Below, piece by piece: positions 5,191-5,223 of a stretch of DNA of 5,223 bases. Position 1 is the stretch's first letter. The number at the start of each line of letters is the position of its first letter. Both the position numbers and the translations under genes were made by a program. The DNA comes from JAFMDF01 sp964644655 (GTDB lineage: Bacteria; Bacteroidota; Bacteroidia; Chitinophagales; Saprospiraceae): the NCBI GenBank assembly GCA_964644655.1, contig CAZXYA010000625.1, forward strand, positions 1 through 5,223, in the 5' to 3' direction. The notes beneath the pieces were generated by a model. That model was not told where the DNA came from. It did no database searches and was given only the letters and a program-made list of their open reading frames with translations.

Positions 5191-5223
5191 GGTGAATTAA
5201 GAAAAAAGTACGATCTTTGAAAT

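Overview
The window looks like part of a mobile replicon, probably a plasmid or an integrated element, from a member of the Bacteroidota. The replicon backbone lies on the left and an anti-phage defence cargo on the right. Every credible gene is on the + strand. The Bacteroidota assignment is an inference from the AT-rich DNA, the lack of Shine-Dalgarno sequences before all five visible start codons (AT-rich leaders instead), and promoter-like TTTG / TAnnTTTG elements. No rRNA, tRNA, transposase or integrase is visible.

Backbone (1-1721): a 5'-truncated multi-pass membrane protein gene enters from the left and ends at 1313. It is followed by a regular array of seven 12-bp dyads (consensus CTRYTGCARYAG, R = purine, Y = pyrimidine) whose centres are 20, 20, 20, 19, 20 and 20 bp apart. 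More copies are embedded in the 3' half of the membrane protein gene, in two reading frames. A strong intrinsic terminator (1440-1483) closes this unit. Next comes a 61-residue ribbon-helix-helix (RHH) protein with an N-terminal AT-hook, the natural candidate to bind the dyads. Array plus RHH gene resembles a plasmid centromere/partition site or an iteron-type control region.

Defence cargo (2029-5190): the first unit is a compact CBASS-like operon. It holds a CD-NTase with G60-S61, D73-x-D75 and D160, followed 12 bp later by a four-helix membrane effector that resembles the SMODS-associated 4TM class. The expected logic is that phage infection activates nucleotide second-messenger synthesis, and the messenger opens or triggers the membrane effector to stop growth or kill the cell. 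No Cap2/Cap3-type ancillary genes are present. The second unit has its own likely promoter. It holds a 268-residue protein with a C-terminal HEPN-like domain (R237-N238-x3-H242) and, 14 bp later, a 116-residue two-helix membrane protein with an acidic helical tail. This pair could be a separate, little-described defence or toxin module, or an extension of the CBASS locus.

Two dyad elements sit at the expected control points: a perfect 14-bp palindrome between the putative CBASS promoter and its first start codon, and a TACGCA-N7-TGCGTA inverted repeat just upstream of the HEPN operon's -10 box. The cargo is visibly more AT-rich than the backbone, consistent with a separate origin.
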